DNA of 64,000 nt from Flavobacterium gilvum (GCF_001761465.1 NZ_CP017479.1:3410001-3474000); one strand, 5' to 3'; counted from the stretch's first letter, positions 1 to 9,350 are shown. Notes: generated by a model from the sequence alone, not told the origin. Numbers and translations: made by a program.

Positions 1-189
1 ATATAAAGATTTTATAAAGATTACAATTATGTTGAACTCACACAAACCCAAAGTAGGAAACCAAATTCAATTCTGTGCTTCATTATAAAAATACTTCAAA
101 ACAATACATCAAATTACCAATATCACAATTTGACCTGTCCTAGATTTCATATTCTTCACGAAAATTCAATTTAGAAGAATTCTATTTAT

Positions 190-197
190 TATTTTTG
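190..197 (+). promoter_or_regulatory. Bacteroidota-type -7 box upstream of panB
   Basis: The octamer fits TAnnTTTG, the -7 element of the Bacteroidota housekeeping sigma factor, 52 bases before the panB ATG. No convincing TTG-type -33 element was found at the usual distance, so this is a half-supported promoter. Nothing else was seen in bases 1-249. Confidence 0.4.
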
Positions 198-249
198 CAC
201 TCTCTAAACAGAATCAATCCCGAGGTTTCGGAATTAAAATAAAAACAAG

Positions 250-1068
250 ATGTCAGCAATAAAAAAAGATTACAAAAAAGTTACCACCAAGTCTTTAATC
301 GATATGAAATCCAATGGCGAAAAAATCTCCATGCTTACGGCTTATGACTATACAATGGCCAAAATTGTGGATACCGCCGGAGTTGATGTAATACTGGTTG
401 GTGACTCGGCTTCAAACGTTATGGCCGGTCACGAGACTACACTTCCTATTACTTTGGATCAAATGATATATCATGCCTCATCGGTAGTAAGGGCGGTTGA
501 CAGAGCTTTGGTTGTTATCGACTTACCTTTTGGTAGTTACCAATCTGATCCTAAAGCTGCATTGCGTTCCTCTATCAGAATCATGAAGGAAAGTGGTGGC
601 CATGCCGTAAAACTGGAAGGCGGAAGCGAAATAAAAGAATCTATCAAAAAAATCCTAAATGCCGGAATCCCTGTTATGGGACATTTGGGATTGACACCAC
701 AATCTATTTATAAATTCGGGACTTATACTGTTCGTGCCAAAGAAGAACAAGAAGCCGAAAAATTAATCGAAGACGCCAAATTACTGGAGCAATTGGGTTG
801 TTTTGCTTTGGTTCTCGAAAAAATTCCTGCTCAATTAGCAAAACAAGTAGCCGAAAGTATTTCAATTCCCGTAATTGGAATTGGAGCCGGTGGCGGAGTT
901 GACGGACAGGTTTTGGTTATTCACGATATGTTGGGAATGAATAATGAGTTCAGCCCACGCTTCTTGAGACGTTATATGAATCTGTATGAAGGAATGACTT
1001 CGGCAATTAGTAAATACGTAACTGATGTGAAGTCACAGGATTTTCCAAACGAAAAAGAGCAGTATTAA
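250..1068 (+). CDS. panB: 3-methyl-2-oxobutanoate hydroxymethyltransferase (PanB)
   Basis: Cytoplasmic enzyme of pantothenate (coenzyme A) biosynthesis that transfers a hydroxymethyl group from 5,10-methylenetetrahydrofolate to alpha-ketoisovalerate, giving ketopantoate. The 272-residue length is normal for the family. A metal/substrate-binding VGDSASNV segment follows the first strand near residue 50, and the KLEGG and [15 protein letters not shown] motifs of this TIM-barrel family come later in the expected order. The ATG at 250 has an A-rich leader and a -7 box upstream. The gene stands alone: panC and panD are not next to it. A hairpin follows at once and may end the transcript. Identification is by direct recognition of the family motifs. 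Confidence 0.96.
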   Translation: MSAIKKDYKKVTTKSLIDMKSNGEKISMLTAYDYTMAKIVDTAGVDVILVGDSASNVMAGHETTLPITLDQMIYHASSVVRAVDRALVVIDLPFGSYQSDPKAALRSSIRIMKESGGHAVKLEGGSEIKESIKKILNAGIPVMGHLGLTPQSIYKFGTYTVRAKEEQEAEKLIEDAKLLEQLGCFALVLEKIPAQLAKQVAESISIPVIGIGAGGGVDGQVLVIHDMLGMNNEFSPRFLRRYMNLYEGMTSAISKYVTDVKSQDFPNEKEQY

Positions 1069-1087
1069 TTTAAGATACTAGGTTTCT

Positions 1088-1133
1088 AAGATGCTAAGTT
1101 TCTAAGTTTTTTCTCTTAGAAACTTAGCATCTT
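1088..1133. repeat. TCTAAG-type inverted repeat / probable terminator
   Basis: A perfect 19-bp inverted repeat (1088-1106 and 1115-1133) with an 8-nt loop lies in the panB-rluA gap. Further degenerate copies of the CTTAG(A/C)A unit fill both sides up to about 1195. It can act as a transcription terminator for panB. The repeated unit looks like a dispersed intergenic repeat family rather than a simple terminator. Confidence 0.6.
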
Positions 1134-1203
1134 TGTATCTTAGCAATTCATTTTCTAATCTTAGAACCTTAGCGTATTAGCATCTTTGTAACTTTAAAAA
1201 CCA

Positions 1204-1893
1204 ATGAAAGTAATTTCCAATAAATCCAATCTCCAAATTCTGCACGAAGACAATCATCTAATTGTCGTAAATAAACGCGTAGGCGATATTGTGCAAGGAG
1301 ACAAAACAGGAGACAAACCATTAAGCGAAGTTGTAAAAGAATACATTAAAGAAAAATACAACAAGCCTGGCGAGGTATTTCTTGGAGTTGTTCATCGATT
1401 AGACAGACCAACCACAGGGATTGTCGTTTTTGCACGTACTAGCAAAGCTTTGGTACGTATGAATGAATTATTCAGTAATAGAGATACTCAAAAAACGTAT
1501 TGGGCTGTGGTAAAAAACAGACCATCCAAAAACGAAGACACCCTTGTTCACTACATAAAAAGAAACGAAAAAAACAACACTTCCAAGGCGCATACAAAAG
1601 AAGTTCCCGATAGCAAAATGGCTAGTTTGGAGTACAAAATCATCAAAGAACTGGATAATTATTTCGGACTCGAAATTCTATTGCATACTGGAAGACACCA
1701 TCAGATTCGAGCGCAATTATCTGCAATCGGTTCACCAATTAAGGGCGATTTAAAATACGGTTTTGACAGAAGTAATCCCGATGGAGGCATACATCTACAC
1801 GCCCGAAAACTGGAATTTATCCATCCTGTTTCGAAAGAAAAAATCATTATCGTTGCTCCAACACCTGACGAGGTAATTTGGAATGCCATTTGA
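1204..1893 (+). CDS. RluA-family RNA pseudouridine synthase
   Basis: Predicted to isomerise a uridine in rRNA or tRNA to pseudouridine. The family signature HRLDRPTTG is at residues 64-72, with Asp67 as the catalytic residue, and a GRHHQIRAQL segment (the conserved RxHQIRxH-like block) follows near residue 160. At 229 residues it is a short RluA-type protein without an N-terminal S4 domain, resembling the RluC/RluD-like single-domain enzymes common in Bacteroidota. The ATG at 1204 follows an A-rich stretch. Which RNA position is modified cannot be told from sequence. It is transcribed in the same direction as panB but separated from it by the hairpin repeat. Confidence 0.92.
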   Translation: MKVISNKSNLQILHEDNHLIVVNKRVGDIVQGDKTGDKPLSEVVKEYIKEKYNKPGEVFLGVVHRLDRPTTGIVVFARTSKALVRMNELFSNRDTQKTYWAVVKNRPSKNEDTLVHYIKRNEKNNTSKAHTKEVPDSKMASLEYKIIKELDNYFGLEILLHTGRHHQIRAQLSAIGSPIKGDLKYGFDRSNPDGGIHLHARKLEFIHPVSKEKIIIVAPTPDEVIWNAI

Positions 1894-1898
1894 TTTTT

Positions 1899-2230
1899 TT
1901 TAAACATATAAGTCATTTAAGTTCATTTAAGACTAAATATTTTTTTCGGTGCTTCAAAGTTTTTGTTTATCAGTATAAAAAACTTAAATGACTTATCTGT
2001 TAAACACAAATATGTTTCTTTTACTCATTTTTGATCTTTTATGCCCTTTTATATAGGCTAAAAAATTTTAAAGCTTTTTTTTATTCATATAAAAACTTAA
2101 ATGACTTATATGTTAAACACAAATATGTTTCTCTTACTCATTTTTGATCTTTTATGCCCTTTTATATAGGCTAAAAAATTTAAAAGCTTTGTTTATTCAT
2201 ATAAAAACTTAAATGACTTATATGTTTAAA
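1899..2230. repeat. 332-bp element: 23-bp inverted ends enclosing 113-bp tandem repeats
   Basis: Bases 1899-1921 and 2208-2230 are perfect inverted copies of one another (23 bp). Between them a unit of about 113 bp, starting at about 1981 and again at about 2094, is repeated almost exactly, and a third partial unit begins at about 2206. No reading frame of note lies inside. The structure resembles a small non-autonomous element or an amplified intergenic repeat. It fills the 433-bp gap between the pseudouridine synthase and aldehyde dehydrogenase genes. Confidence 0.7.
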
Positions 2231-2326
2231 AGAAATATGCCTTTATTCTATTTTTTTTAATACAGAAAACTATATATATTAATTTTAAATTTTAACTTGC
2301 AGTAACCATAATCAATCTGTTTTGCA

Positions 2327-3655
2327 ATGAATTACAAATTAAATATTAATGAAAGAAAAGAAGCTTTAGTTAAATTATTGGATGTAATCATAAAGCACGA
2401 AGACGAAATAATTGAGGCCTTACAATACGATTTCAAAAAACCACCTTTTGAGACGATTGCCACAGAAATAAGCTATGTGGTATCCGAGTTAAAATACACT
2501 ATAAAAAACATAAACAAATGGGCTAAAATAAGACAGGTATTCCCTTCCTTGCTTAACTTCCCATCAACAGATTATGTAGTGAAAGAGCCTTACGGCAAAG
2601 TTTTGATAATTTCTCCCTGGAATTATCCGTTCCAATTAGCGGTTTGCCCAATGATTTCGGCTGTTGCGGCGGGTAATCAGATTGTTTTAAAACCCTCGGA
2701 ATTGGCTCCGAAAACTTCGGCGATAGTACTCAAAATAGTCGAAAAAACATTCCATCACCAGCACGTAAGAGTAATTGAAGGAGATGCTGGTATTGCTCAA
2801 AAATTACTGAAACATCGCTGGGATTATATCTTTTTTACGGGAAGTGTAGCTGTTGGAAAAATTGTTGCCAAAGCCGCTGCGGAACATCTCACTCCTGTAA
2901 CCCTAGAATTGGGCGGAAAAAACCCCTGTATTATTGACGAAACAGCCAATTTAAAATTGGCAGCCAGAAGAATTGTCTGGGGAAAATTTTTGAATGCTGG
3001 ACAAACCTGCATTGCGCCTGATTACATTTTGATTCAGGAAAGAATGAAAAGCCATTTTGTTGATTATTTGAAAAAAGAAATCACAAAAGCTTATGGCAAA
3101 AACCCAAAAGAATCTCCTGATTTTGCCCGAATTATAAACGAAAAACATTGCTACCGACTTATGAGCCTGATTGAACCCCGAAAAGTAATTTTTGGTGGCG
3201 AGGCTGATATGGACAATTGTTACATCGCTCCTACCCTAATTGAAGAAGACTCCTTGGACAGTTCGCTTATGTCTGAAGAAATATTTGGGCCAATCTTACC
3301 GATAATAACTTATAAAGACGAAAAAGAAATTGCTCAAACTCTTTCCAAATACGAGAAACCACTCGCGCTATACGTATTCACAGACGACAGGAAATTTGCC
3401 CGAAAAACAGTTACCACTTTCTCATTTGGTGGCGGTTGCGTCAATGATACCGTCATTCATTTTGCCAACAAAAGACTTCCTTTTGGGGGAGTGGGTCACA
3501 GCGGTATGGGCGCCTACCATGGCCAACTGAGTTTTGATACTTTTTCTCACAAAAAAGGAATCGTCAAAAAAGGTAATTGGTTGGATTTACATTTTCGATA
3601 TGCACCCTATGCAAAAAAAATAGAAACTTTGAAGCATATATTAAAATGGTTTTAA
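2327..3655 (+). CDS. NAD(P)-dependent aldehyde dehydrogenase (ALDH3-like)
   Basis: Oxidises an aldehyde to the carboxylic acid. The 442-residue length fits the shorter class-3 ALDH group rather than the roughly 490-residue class-1/2 enzymes. The ISPWNYP segment (about residues 95-101), the KPSELAPKT cofactor motif (122-130), the general-base Glu194 in LELGGKNP and the nucleophile Cys228 in AGQTCIAPDY are all visible, and the C-terminal PFGGVGHSGMG block is intact. There is no signal peptide, though the C-terminal tail is basic and hydrophobic as in fatty-aldehyde dehydrogenases. The substrate is not predictable; long-chain aldehydes are plausible. The gene stands alone. Confidence 0.95.
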   Translation: MNYKLNINERKEALVKLLDVIIKHEDEIIEALQYDFKKPPFETIATEISYVVSELKYTIKNINKWAKIRQVFPSLLNFPSTDYVVKEPYGKVLIISPWNYPFQLAVCPMISAVAAGNQIVLKPSELAPKTSAIVLKIVEKTFHHQHVRVIEGDAGIAQKLLKHRWDYIFFTGSVAVGKIVAKAAAEHLTPVTLELGGKNPCIIDETANLKLAARRIVWGKFLNAGQTCIAPDYILIQERMKSHFVDYLKKEITKAYGKNPKESPDFARIINEKHCYRLMSLIEPRKVIFGGEADMDNCYIAPTLIEEDSLDSSLMSEEIFGPILPIITYKDEKEIAQTLSKYEKPLALYVFTDDRKFARKTVTTFSFGGGCVNDTVIHFANKRLPFGGVGHSGMGAYHGQLSFDTFSHKKGIVKKGNWLDLHFRYAPYAKKIETLKHILKWF

Positions 3656-3965
3656 TAAATCACATCCTTCTGATTATTAAATGATTCTTGATAATCTTTT
3701 TTTTCTAAATAATAGATTTCGTAAAGTCACAAAGACCCAAAAAAAACAATTCAAAGCTTTACAACTCCTGCTACTTCGAGAGAAACAACAACTCAAAACT
3801 CAACTTTATCCTTTACAAGTATTTGACTCCTCAAAGAATAAAAAAAACAGTAAATTTGCTAATTGGTTTAAATATCCTAAATGTTTTTTTGGGCTTTTCT
3901 ATAAAAAGAAAAATAACATTTGCAGGGAAAAAAAATTAAAACAAAATCAAACCAACCAAATCAAA

Positions 3966-4736
3966 ATGAACAAAACATTACAAAGACTTCAGGAAATTGA
4001 AAAAAATGGATACCAAATAGATTTTGGAAATATATTTAATAATGCATTCGAGAATTATAAAAAAATTGCTTTCTATGCGGGATTAGTTCTCATTATTTTT
4101 ATCATTTTATTTATAGTTCTTGTTACCGGAATCTTAATAACCTCAGTAGGTGCTGAAACTTTGACTGGTGAGTTATCCCCAGAAAAATTGAAATTAGAAA
4201 ACCTATCCGATTCTAAATTTTTAATCATTAGCATTATATCAATCATAACATCCAGTTTACTCAGTCCCTTTCAAGCTTCTTTTTTTAAAATGGCGCTTTG
4301 CGGAGACCGTGACGAAGCTTTTCATGTTTCGGATTTATTCACCTATTACAAACTTCCCTACGCCTCAAAAATCATTATTTCAACATTATTGATTTCGTTA
4401 ATAAGTTTGGCACAGGCAGTATTATTTACTTTCATCCATTTTGAATTTCTAGGAACTGTTATCAGTTATTTAATCTCGTTCATCACGATACTTACCGTTC
4501 CTCTCATCATTTTTGGAGATTTAAATATCTCCGATGCTATAAAATACAGCATAGTGGTCGTTTCCAAACAACCTGTCGTTATTCTTGGATTGGTGGTAGT
4601 TTCTGTAATTGGTGGATTGGTAGGTATTATGGGGTGTTGTATTGGACTTTTTTTTACCATCCCTTTTGTGTTTTCCACGAATTATGCGATTTATTCTGGC
4701 ATTGTTGGTATCGATGTCCCCGAAGATATTCAATAA
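3966..4736 (+). CDS. multi-pass inner-membrane protein of unknown function
   Basis: A 256-residue protein beginning with a short amphipathic helix (MNKTLQRLQEIEKNGY) followed by several hydrophobic segments: about residues 35-60, 80-100, 130-160, 165-185 and 200-245. The open frame extends upstream to 3681, but that first stretch is lysine/asparagine-rich, unlike a protein N-terminus, so I chose the ATG at 3966. I recognise it only as a type of membrane protein common in Flavobacterium, sometimes mislabelled in databases as a beta-carotene monooxygenase. No catalytic motif is visible. It lies between the aldehyde dehydrogenase and the zinc metallopeptidase, with no evidence for a functional link. 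Confidence 0.75.
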   Translation: MNKTLQRLQEIEKNGYQIDFGNIFNNAFENYKKIAFYAGLVLIIFIILFIVLVTGILITSVGAETLTGELSPEKLKLENLSDSKFLIISIISIITSSLLSPFQASFFKMALCGDRDEAFHVSDLFTYYKLPYASKIIISTLLISLISLAQAVLFTFIHFEFLGTVISYLISFITILTVPLIIFGDLNISDAIKYSIVVVSKQPVVILGLVVVSVIGGLVGIMGCCIGLFFTIPFVFSTNYAIYSGIVGIDVPEDIQ

Positions 4737-4886
4737 CAAGGCTATCATTAAAAAAACATTCTAATAAATTCTGCAATTTGGCAGAAACAAAAAGTAATGT
4801 AATGTGTTTTTATTTTGGCAAAAGAATGTAAATTTATATTATACAAAGATTTGAATTTACTAATTAACAAATAAAAAGCATCAACC

Positions 4887-5747
4887 ATGAAATGGATAGG
4901 AAAAAGACAAAGCGATAATGTAGAAGATCGCAGAGGAATGTCATCTGGTGGGAAAACTCTTGTAGGCGGGGGAATAATTGGTATTATCATTTTACTTTTA
5001 AATGTTTTTGGGGGCGAAAATGCACAAATGATTACCCCTGTCCTAGAACAATTCAACCAACAAAAAACCACACAAACCGAAAGCAGACCTTTGACCGAAG
5101 AAGAAAAAACAGAAGGTGCATTTGTAAGAACCCTGCTGGCATTCAATGAAGATGTGTGGACACAAATATTTGAAGAAAATAACCTAACCTTTGAAGCACC
5201 AAAACTTGTCCTTTTCAGTGGTCAAGTTGAAACAGCTTGCGGTGGTGCCAGCTCTGCATCAGGGCCTTTTTATTGTCCGGGAGACAAAACCATTTATATG
5301 GATATGTCTTTTTTTGAAGAGCTCAGAACCAAATTTGGAGCCAAAGGAGGTGATTTTGCTGTAGCATACGTTATGGCTCACGAATTTGGCCATCACATTC
5401 AAACTTTATTGGGAACTTCTACCAAAGTAAGACAATTGCAGGCTAATCGAAACGAAGCTGAAGCTAATAAACTTTCTGTTGCATTAGAATTACAAGCCGA
5501 TTTTTATGCAGGTCTTTGGACGCATTATAACGAAAATAAAAATGCCATGCTTGAAGATGGTGATATTGAAGAAGCTTTGAGTGCCGCAAATGCTGTAGGA
5601 GATGATGCCATTCAGAAAAAAATGCAAGGCCAAGTTGTTCCAGATTCCTTTACACACGGTACTTCCGAACAAAGAATGTATTGGTTTAACCGAGGTTTTA
5701 AATCGGGTGATATTAAAAAAGGAGATACTTTCTCGGAAGTACATTAA
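4887..5747 (+). CDS. neutral zinc metallopeptidase, YpfJ/KPN_02809 family
   Basis: A 286-residue protein starting with the family signature of a basic WIGKRQSDNVEDRRG segment and one membrane anchor (about residues 30-46), so the catalytic part probably faces the periplasm. The zincin motif HEFGHH is at residues 165-170 (His165, Glu166, His169), and a downstream ELQADFYAG segment supplies the likely third metal ligand. A CPGD segment, typical of the family, precedes it. This order is characteristic of the putative neutral zinc metallopeptidases (Pfam Zn_peptidase). The biological substrate is unknown for the family. A strong terminator follows 37 bases after the stop. Confidence 0.93.
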   Translation: MKWIGKRQSDNVEDRRGMSSGGKTLVGGGIIGIIILLLNVFGGENAQMITPVLEQFNQQKTTQTESRPLTEEEKTEGAFVRTLLAFNEDVWTQIFEENNLTFEAPKLVLFSGQVETACGGASSASGPFYCPGDKTIYMDMSFFEELRTKFGAKGGDFAVAYVMAHEFGHHIQTLLGTSTKVRQLQANRNEAEANKLSVALELQADFYAGLWTHYNENKNAMLEDGDIEEALSAANAVGDDAIQKKMQGQVVPDSFTHGTSEQRMYWFNRGFKSGDIKKGDTFSEVH

Positions 5748-5783
5748 AATAGTTCCGTCAGTAATATCACTAACAAAAATAAC

Positions 5784-5817
5784 AATGGGTCTTTTCAGAC
5801 CCATTACTTTTTTATTT
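5784..5817. terminator. intrinsic terminator between convergent genes
   Basis: A perfect 9-bp stem (AATGGGTCT / AGACCCATT, 5784-5792 and 5797-5805) with a 4-nt loop is followed by a T-rich run. It sits between the stop of the metallopeptidase and the stop of the convergent NAD(P)-binding protein gene, and probably serves the former. Confidence 0.85.
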
Positions 5818-6461
5818 TAAATATTAGAAATAAACGGTGACTTCCCAACAAATGTTCGGTCAGACAATTGTGCTATAATGAAATGCGCCAAATCAGTTGC
5901 ACTAATTTTATCTCCCAAACAATCTTCCAGACTTACATTTGTTTCAAAACTTTCATCAGTTTGCTCAATCAATGGCAGCCGAACCAATGTCCAATCAATC
6001 GTGCTTGCTTCCAACAACTCGTACTCAGATTGTTTATTTGCCGTGGAAAGAGGATAGTTTTCTTTCATCCAATTGGTCGCAAAAACAACTTTAGGACTTT
6101 TTTTATCCAAAGGTGCATCAACATTAAGACCTGTTGTTACGATATAGCGAGTAATATGCAACACATTCATCGCTTGCAAAACATTAGTGCTGGCTTGACT
6201 GAAAATTGTAGGTTCACTTGCAGTAATTCCTAAACCCAAAGTACTTACAACTGCCTGACAGTCTTTGAGCAACGTATAAACCGAATCATAATCGGTTACG
6301 TTCCCAACTACGGTTTCGACTAAATTGCTTTCTATTGAAAAATTATCGGGATTCCTCAGAAGAATTTTGATTTGAAAACCTTGTTCTATTAATTGTTTGA
6401 CAAGATATTTCCCTGATTTTCCGGTACCGCCTATTACAGCGATTTTTATTTTTTGTTTCAT
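5817..6461 (-). CDS. NAD(P)-binding epimerase/NmrA-like oxidoreductase
   Basis: A 214-residue Rossmann-fold protein. The dinucleotide-binding loop IGGTGKSG lies near the N-terminus directly after strand one, and later segments (VVSTLG, YIVTTGLNVD, WTLVRLP) match atypical short-chain dehydrogenases that bind NAD(P) and act on nucleotide sugars, flavin or quinone-like compounds. The frame opens 11 codons earlier, but starting at the ATG ending at 6461 puts the Rossmann strand directly at the N-terminus, as usual. It is convergent with the metallopeptidase gene and co-directional with the yifB fragment, from which about 210 bases separate it. Substrate unknown. Confidence 0.85.
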   Translation of the reverse strand: MKQKIKIAVIGGTGKSGKYLVKQLIEQGFQIKILLRNPDNFSIESNLVETVVGNVTDYDSVYTLLKDCQAVVSTLGLGITASEPTIFSQASTNVLQAMNVLHITRYIVTTGLNVDAPLDKKSPKVVFATNWMKENYPLSTANKQSEYELLEASTIDWTLVRLPLIEQTDESFETNVSLEDCLGDKISATDLAHFIIAQLSDRTFVGKSPFISNI

Positions 6462-6671
6462 TTTATTCTTTATAAAATATTTAGACATAAACATATTGTT
6501 CGATTTTTACTTTCGAAAAATCAAATCACAAAAGCTTTCTGACTTTTGTAAACTGGGGTGCTATTTTATAAAGAGATTTTAATGCTTCAAAATTAAATAA
6601 TTTCACTGCAACAGCAAAATCTATTCTCTATATTCTATTTTCTGAAATCTGCAATCTTAAATCTGCAATCT

Positions 6672-7373
6672 TTAGCCCAGCCACCCATCACGATCCAAGC
6701 TTCTGTACTGAATTGCTTCGGCGATATGTCCAGAAGCCACTTGAGGTGAATTATCCAAATCGGCAATTGTTCGCGCCACTTTCAGGATTCTGTCGTAGGC
6801 ACGAGCCGAAAGATTCAGTCGTTCCATAGCGGTTTTCAGTAAGTTTTTGGAAACATCGTCAAGAATACAATATTCCCGAATGTGTTTGGTGTTCATTTGT
6901 GCATTGTAATGAATATGTTCCATTTCTTCGAATCGTTTGGATTGTAATTCACGAGCTGTGGTAACTCTTTTCCGAATATCAACACTGCTTTCGGCTTTGC
7001 GGTCATCAGACAATTTTTCAAAAGGAACGGGAGTCACTTCAATATGAATATCGATTCTATCCAGTAAAGGTCCCGAAATCTTGCTCAAATACCGTTGCAT
7101 TTCATGTGGCGAAGATGTTTGCGGAGCATCAGGATCATTAAAAAAACCTCCCGGACTCGGGTTCATACTCGCCACCAACATAAATGACGAAGGATATGTC
7201 ACCGTAAATTTTGCCCTCGAAATGGTTACTTCCCTGTCTTCAAGCGGTTGACGCATAACTTCGAGAACATCTCGTTTGAATTCTGGCAATTCGTCCAAAA
7301 ACAAAACACCATTGTGCGCCATAGAAATTTCTCCCGGTTGCGGATAACTTCCTCCGCCCACCAAAGCAACATT
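6672..7373 (-). pseudogene. yifB/comM-like Mg-chelatase-family ATPase, C-terminal fragment cut by island insertion
   Basis: About 234 codons of the C-terminal half of a YifB/ComM-type AAA+ protein (intact members have about 510 residues). The remaining segments NVALVGGGSYPQPGEIS, GVLFLDELPEF (Walker B region), MNPSPGG and LLDRIDIHIEV, plus the C-terminal Mg-chelatase lid domain, are well preserved, with no internal stop. Family similarity ends near 7374, directly next to the promoter and gene of a large serine recombinase reading away from it. The N-terminal half, including Walker A, is not found anywhere else in the window. ComM promotes branch migration during natural transformation in Gammaproteobacteria; the role in Bacteroidota is inferred. 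The fragment is presumably non-functional. Confidence 0.9.
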
Positions 7374-7406
7374 TGTTGCATATATAGATTGTGTGGAATA
7401 TATTTG
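7373..7406 (+). promoter_or_regulatory. serine recombinase promoter at the yifB junction
   Basis: A TTTGTTG stretch (7372-7378) lies 20 bases before TATATTTG (7399-7406), a good match to the Bacteroidota -33/-7 pattern, about 20 bases before the recombinase ATG. The -33 part coincides with the point where yifB similarity stops, so the promoter appears to straddle or abut the attachment site. Confidence 0.5.
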
Positions 7407-7426
7407 TATATTAAAATCAAATGGTT

Positions 7427-9250
7427 ATGGGAAAAGTTGCGATATATGCGAGGGTTTCAACGGTTGACAAACAAGACTATAATAGACAAATAAATGATTG
7501 TAAAACCGCTATTGGTGATAAATATACAGAAAATAACATTGAGATATTTGCTGAACAAATATCAGGATACAAACCTAATGAGGTTAGACCTCAATTAACC
7601 AAAATGCTTGATATAATTGAAAAGGATAACAAATACTTTGATAAAATATATGTAACAGAGATTTCGAGACTTGGAAGAGACCCTAAAGCTACAAGAAAAC
7701 TAATAGATGACTTAACAGATTATAAAATCCCAATCTTCATTACTTCAATCAATCGACAAACAATTGATGAAGATACTGGTGAACGTGACAGCATAATGAA
7801 CATCATAATTCAAGTTTTAATTGAATTTTCGGATTCTGAATCCAAAACATTCAAAAAAAGGTCAAAGTCAGGTTTGCTTGATTCTGTTAGAAATGGTATT
7901 GCTGGTGGTTCACGTAATCTACCATATGGTTATACAAAAAATGAAACCAAAAAGCTAATCGTTGATGATGAAGAAGCTGTTATCATAAATGAAATATTCA
8001 ACTTGTATAAACAAGGTAATGGATTCAAATCAATTGCAACATTATTGAATCATAGAGAAATACCAACAAGAACAAATAAAGCATTTGCTGGTCAAGTAAT
8101 TAAGTATAAAACCCAAAAGCTTGGTGAAAGTGTTAAATGGACTGATGTTGCTATTGATTGTATTATTAAGAATCCAATTTATTATGGTAAAAGAAGATAT
8201 AAAGGGGAAAAATTGAAAGATGATGAAGTATATGATGGTGAAATTACAAAATCTAAAGAAAAAGGGGTAAGATATAAAACAATATACCTAGATGCACCAG
8301 CTATTATTGATGAACAATTATTCAATGAATGTAATGAAATCAGAACCACCAAAACACATAGAAACTATCTAACAACTTATACTTACCTACTTAAAGACTT
8401 ATTGTATTGTGGTTGTTGTGGTAGAAATTATTTTGCAAAATTCAAACCAGTTGAGGGTGGTGACAAGGTTTATATATGTTCATCAAGACTTATTAAAGGT
8501 GGTAATTGTGGTAACATTGGTATTAATATATCATTATTGGAATCAGCAATTTATAATGAGTTCTTATTAACGGATAGCCTCTTGAAATTCTTACAAGAAA
8601 ACAATATCAAAGAAGACTTAGATGTTAAGCTAAAATCACTTAAAATTGACCTAGATATTAATCAAGCATCTTTTGATAAAAAAGAAAATGAAAAGAAGCG
8701 GCTGCTAAGAGTATATTTGGCTGAAACAATCAACGAGAATGAATATACTGTACAAAAAGCTGAAATTGATAAAAGTGAAAGTGAATTATTATCTAAGATT
8801 GAATTGATTAAATCAGAAATATTTCAGATTCAAAAAACAATTGAAAGACAAAACGATAATCAAGCTACACGTGAAATGATACTTCAAGCAAGGGATAATA
8901 GAACTGAATTAAAAACAATATTCAATCAATTCATCACAAGGGTTATCATTAATAAATTGGATGCTAAAACGGTGCTTGCAAGCGTATTTATTCAAATCAA
9001 AGGACAGGAACAAAAACGACCAATGAATCTATTCTTAAACATCAGGGGATTAATTGGAAGACCTATGAAATACCAATATGTTCCAGTATTTCAAAAATCG
9101 CATTTACCAGCCTATGAAAACAATATTCTAATGACTGATGCAAGTGAAGTGATATTTCATAATATGCATCAGATTGAATTTGATATGAAAACAATTGAGC
9201 AGGAAAATTTAATACTTATTGAAAATACCTATCCTATTCAACCAAAATAA
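7427..9250 (+). CDS. large serine recombinase (site-specific integrase)
   Basis: A 607-residue integrase/excisionase of the large serine recombinase group. The N-terminal resolvase domain begins AIYARVST with catalytic Ser11 and includes the EISRLGRD motif near residue 75 and a long helix. The Recombinase domain follows (PYGYTKNE, then SIATLLNHREIPTR), then a zinc ribbon (paired cysteines LYCGCCGR near residue 325 and CSS...NCGN near 350), and then a coiled-coil segment rich in Lys/Glu (about 390-480). I prefer the second ATG (7427), which places the catalytic core at the very N-terminus; 7421 is possible. It lies immediately inside the left island end, the usual place for the gene that moved the element. 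Confidence 0.93.
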   Translation: MGKVAIYARVSTVDKQDYNRQINDCKTAIGDKYTENNIEIFAEQISGYKPNEVRPQLTKMLDIIEKDNKYFDKIYVTEISRLGRDPKATRKLIDDLTDYKIPIFITSINRQTIDEDTGERDSIMNIIIQVLIEFSDSESKTFKKRSKSGLLDSVRNGIAGGSRNLPYGYTKNETKKLIVDDEEAVIINEIFNLYKQGNGFKSIATLLNHREIPTRTNKAFAGQVIKYKTQKLGESVKWTDVAIDCIIKNPIYYGKRRYKGEKLKDDEVYDGEITKSKEKGVRYKTIYLDAPAIIDEQLFNECNEIRTTKTHRNYLTTYTYLLKDLLYCGCCGRNYFAKFKPVEGGDKVYICSSRLIKGGNCGNIGINISLLESAIYNEFLLTDSLLKFLQENNIKEDLDVKLKSLKIDLDINQASFDKKENEKKRLLRVYLAETINENEYTVQKAEIDKSESELLSKIELIKSEIFQIQKTIERQNDNQATREMILQARDNRTELKTIFNQFITRVIINKLDAKTVLASVFIQIKGQEQKRPMNLFLNIRGLIGRPMKYQYVPVFQKSHLPAYENNILMTDASEVIFHNMHQIEFDMKTIEQENLILIENTYPIQPK

Positions 9251-9280
9251 TTTTAATAACCATTTTGAAACAAGTAATAT

Positions 9281-9312
9281 AAAAAAGGCTGTTCTATAAA
9301 GGACAGCCTCTT
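9281..9312. terminator. bidirectional intrinsic terminator
   Basis: A 9-bp stem (AGGCTGTTC with GGACAGCCT, one G-T pair; 9286-9294 and 9301-9309) has an A-run on its left and CTT on its right. It ends the recombinase transcript and, on the other strand, the small minus-strand gene that follows. Confidence 0.75.
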
Positions 9313-9350
9313 AAAGAATCAATAACAACATTAATGCATTGGATTCAATA

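Noticed and set aside
3681..3965. N-terminal extension of the membrane protein frame
   Set aside because: Lys/Asn/Gln-rich, no hydrophobic or structured segment; the ATG at 3966 gives the family-like N-terminus.
7226..7420. Short minus-strand frame crossing the yifB junction
   Set aside because: Out of phase with yifB and without family features.
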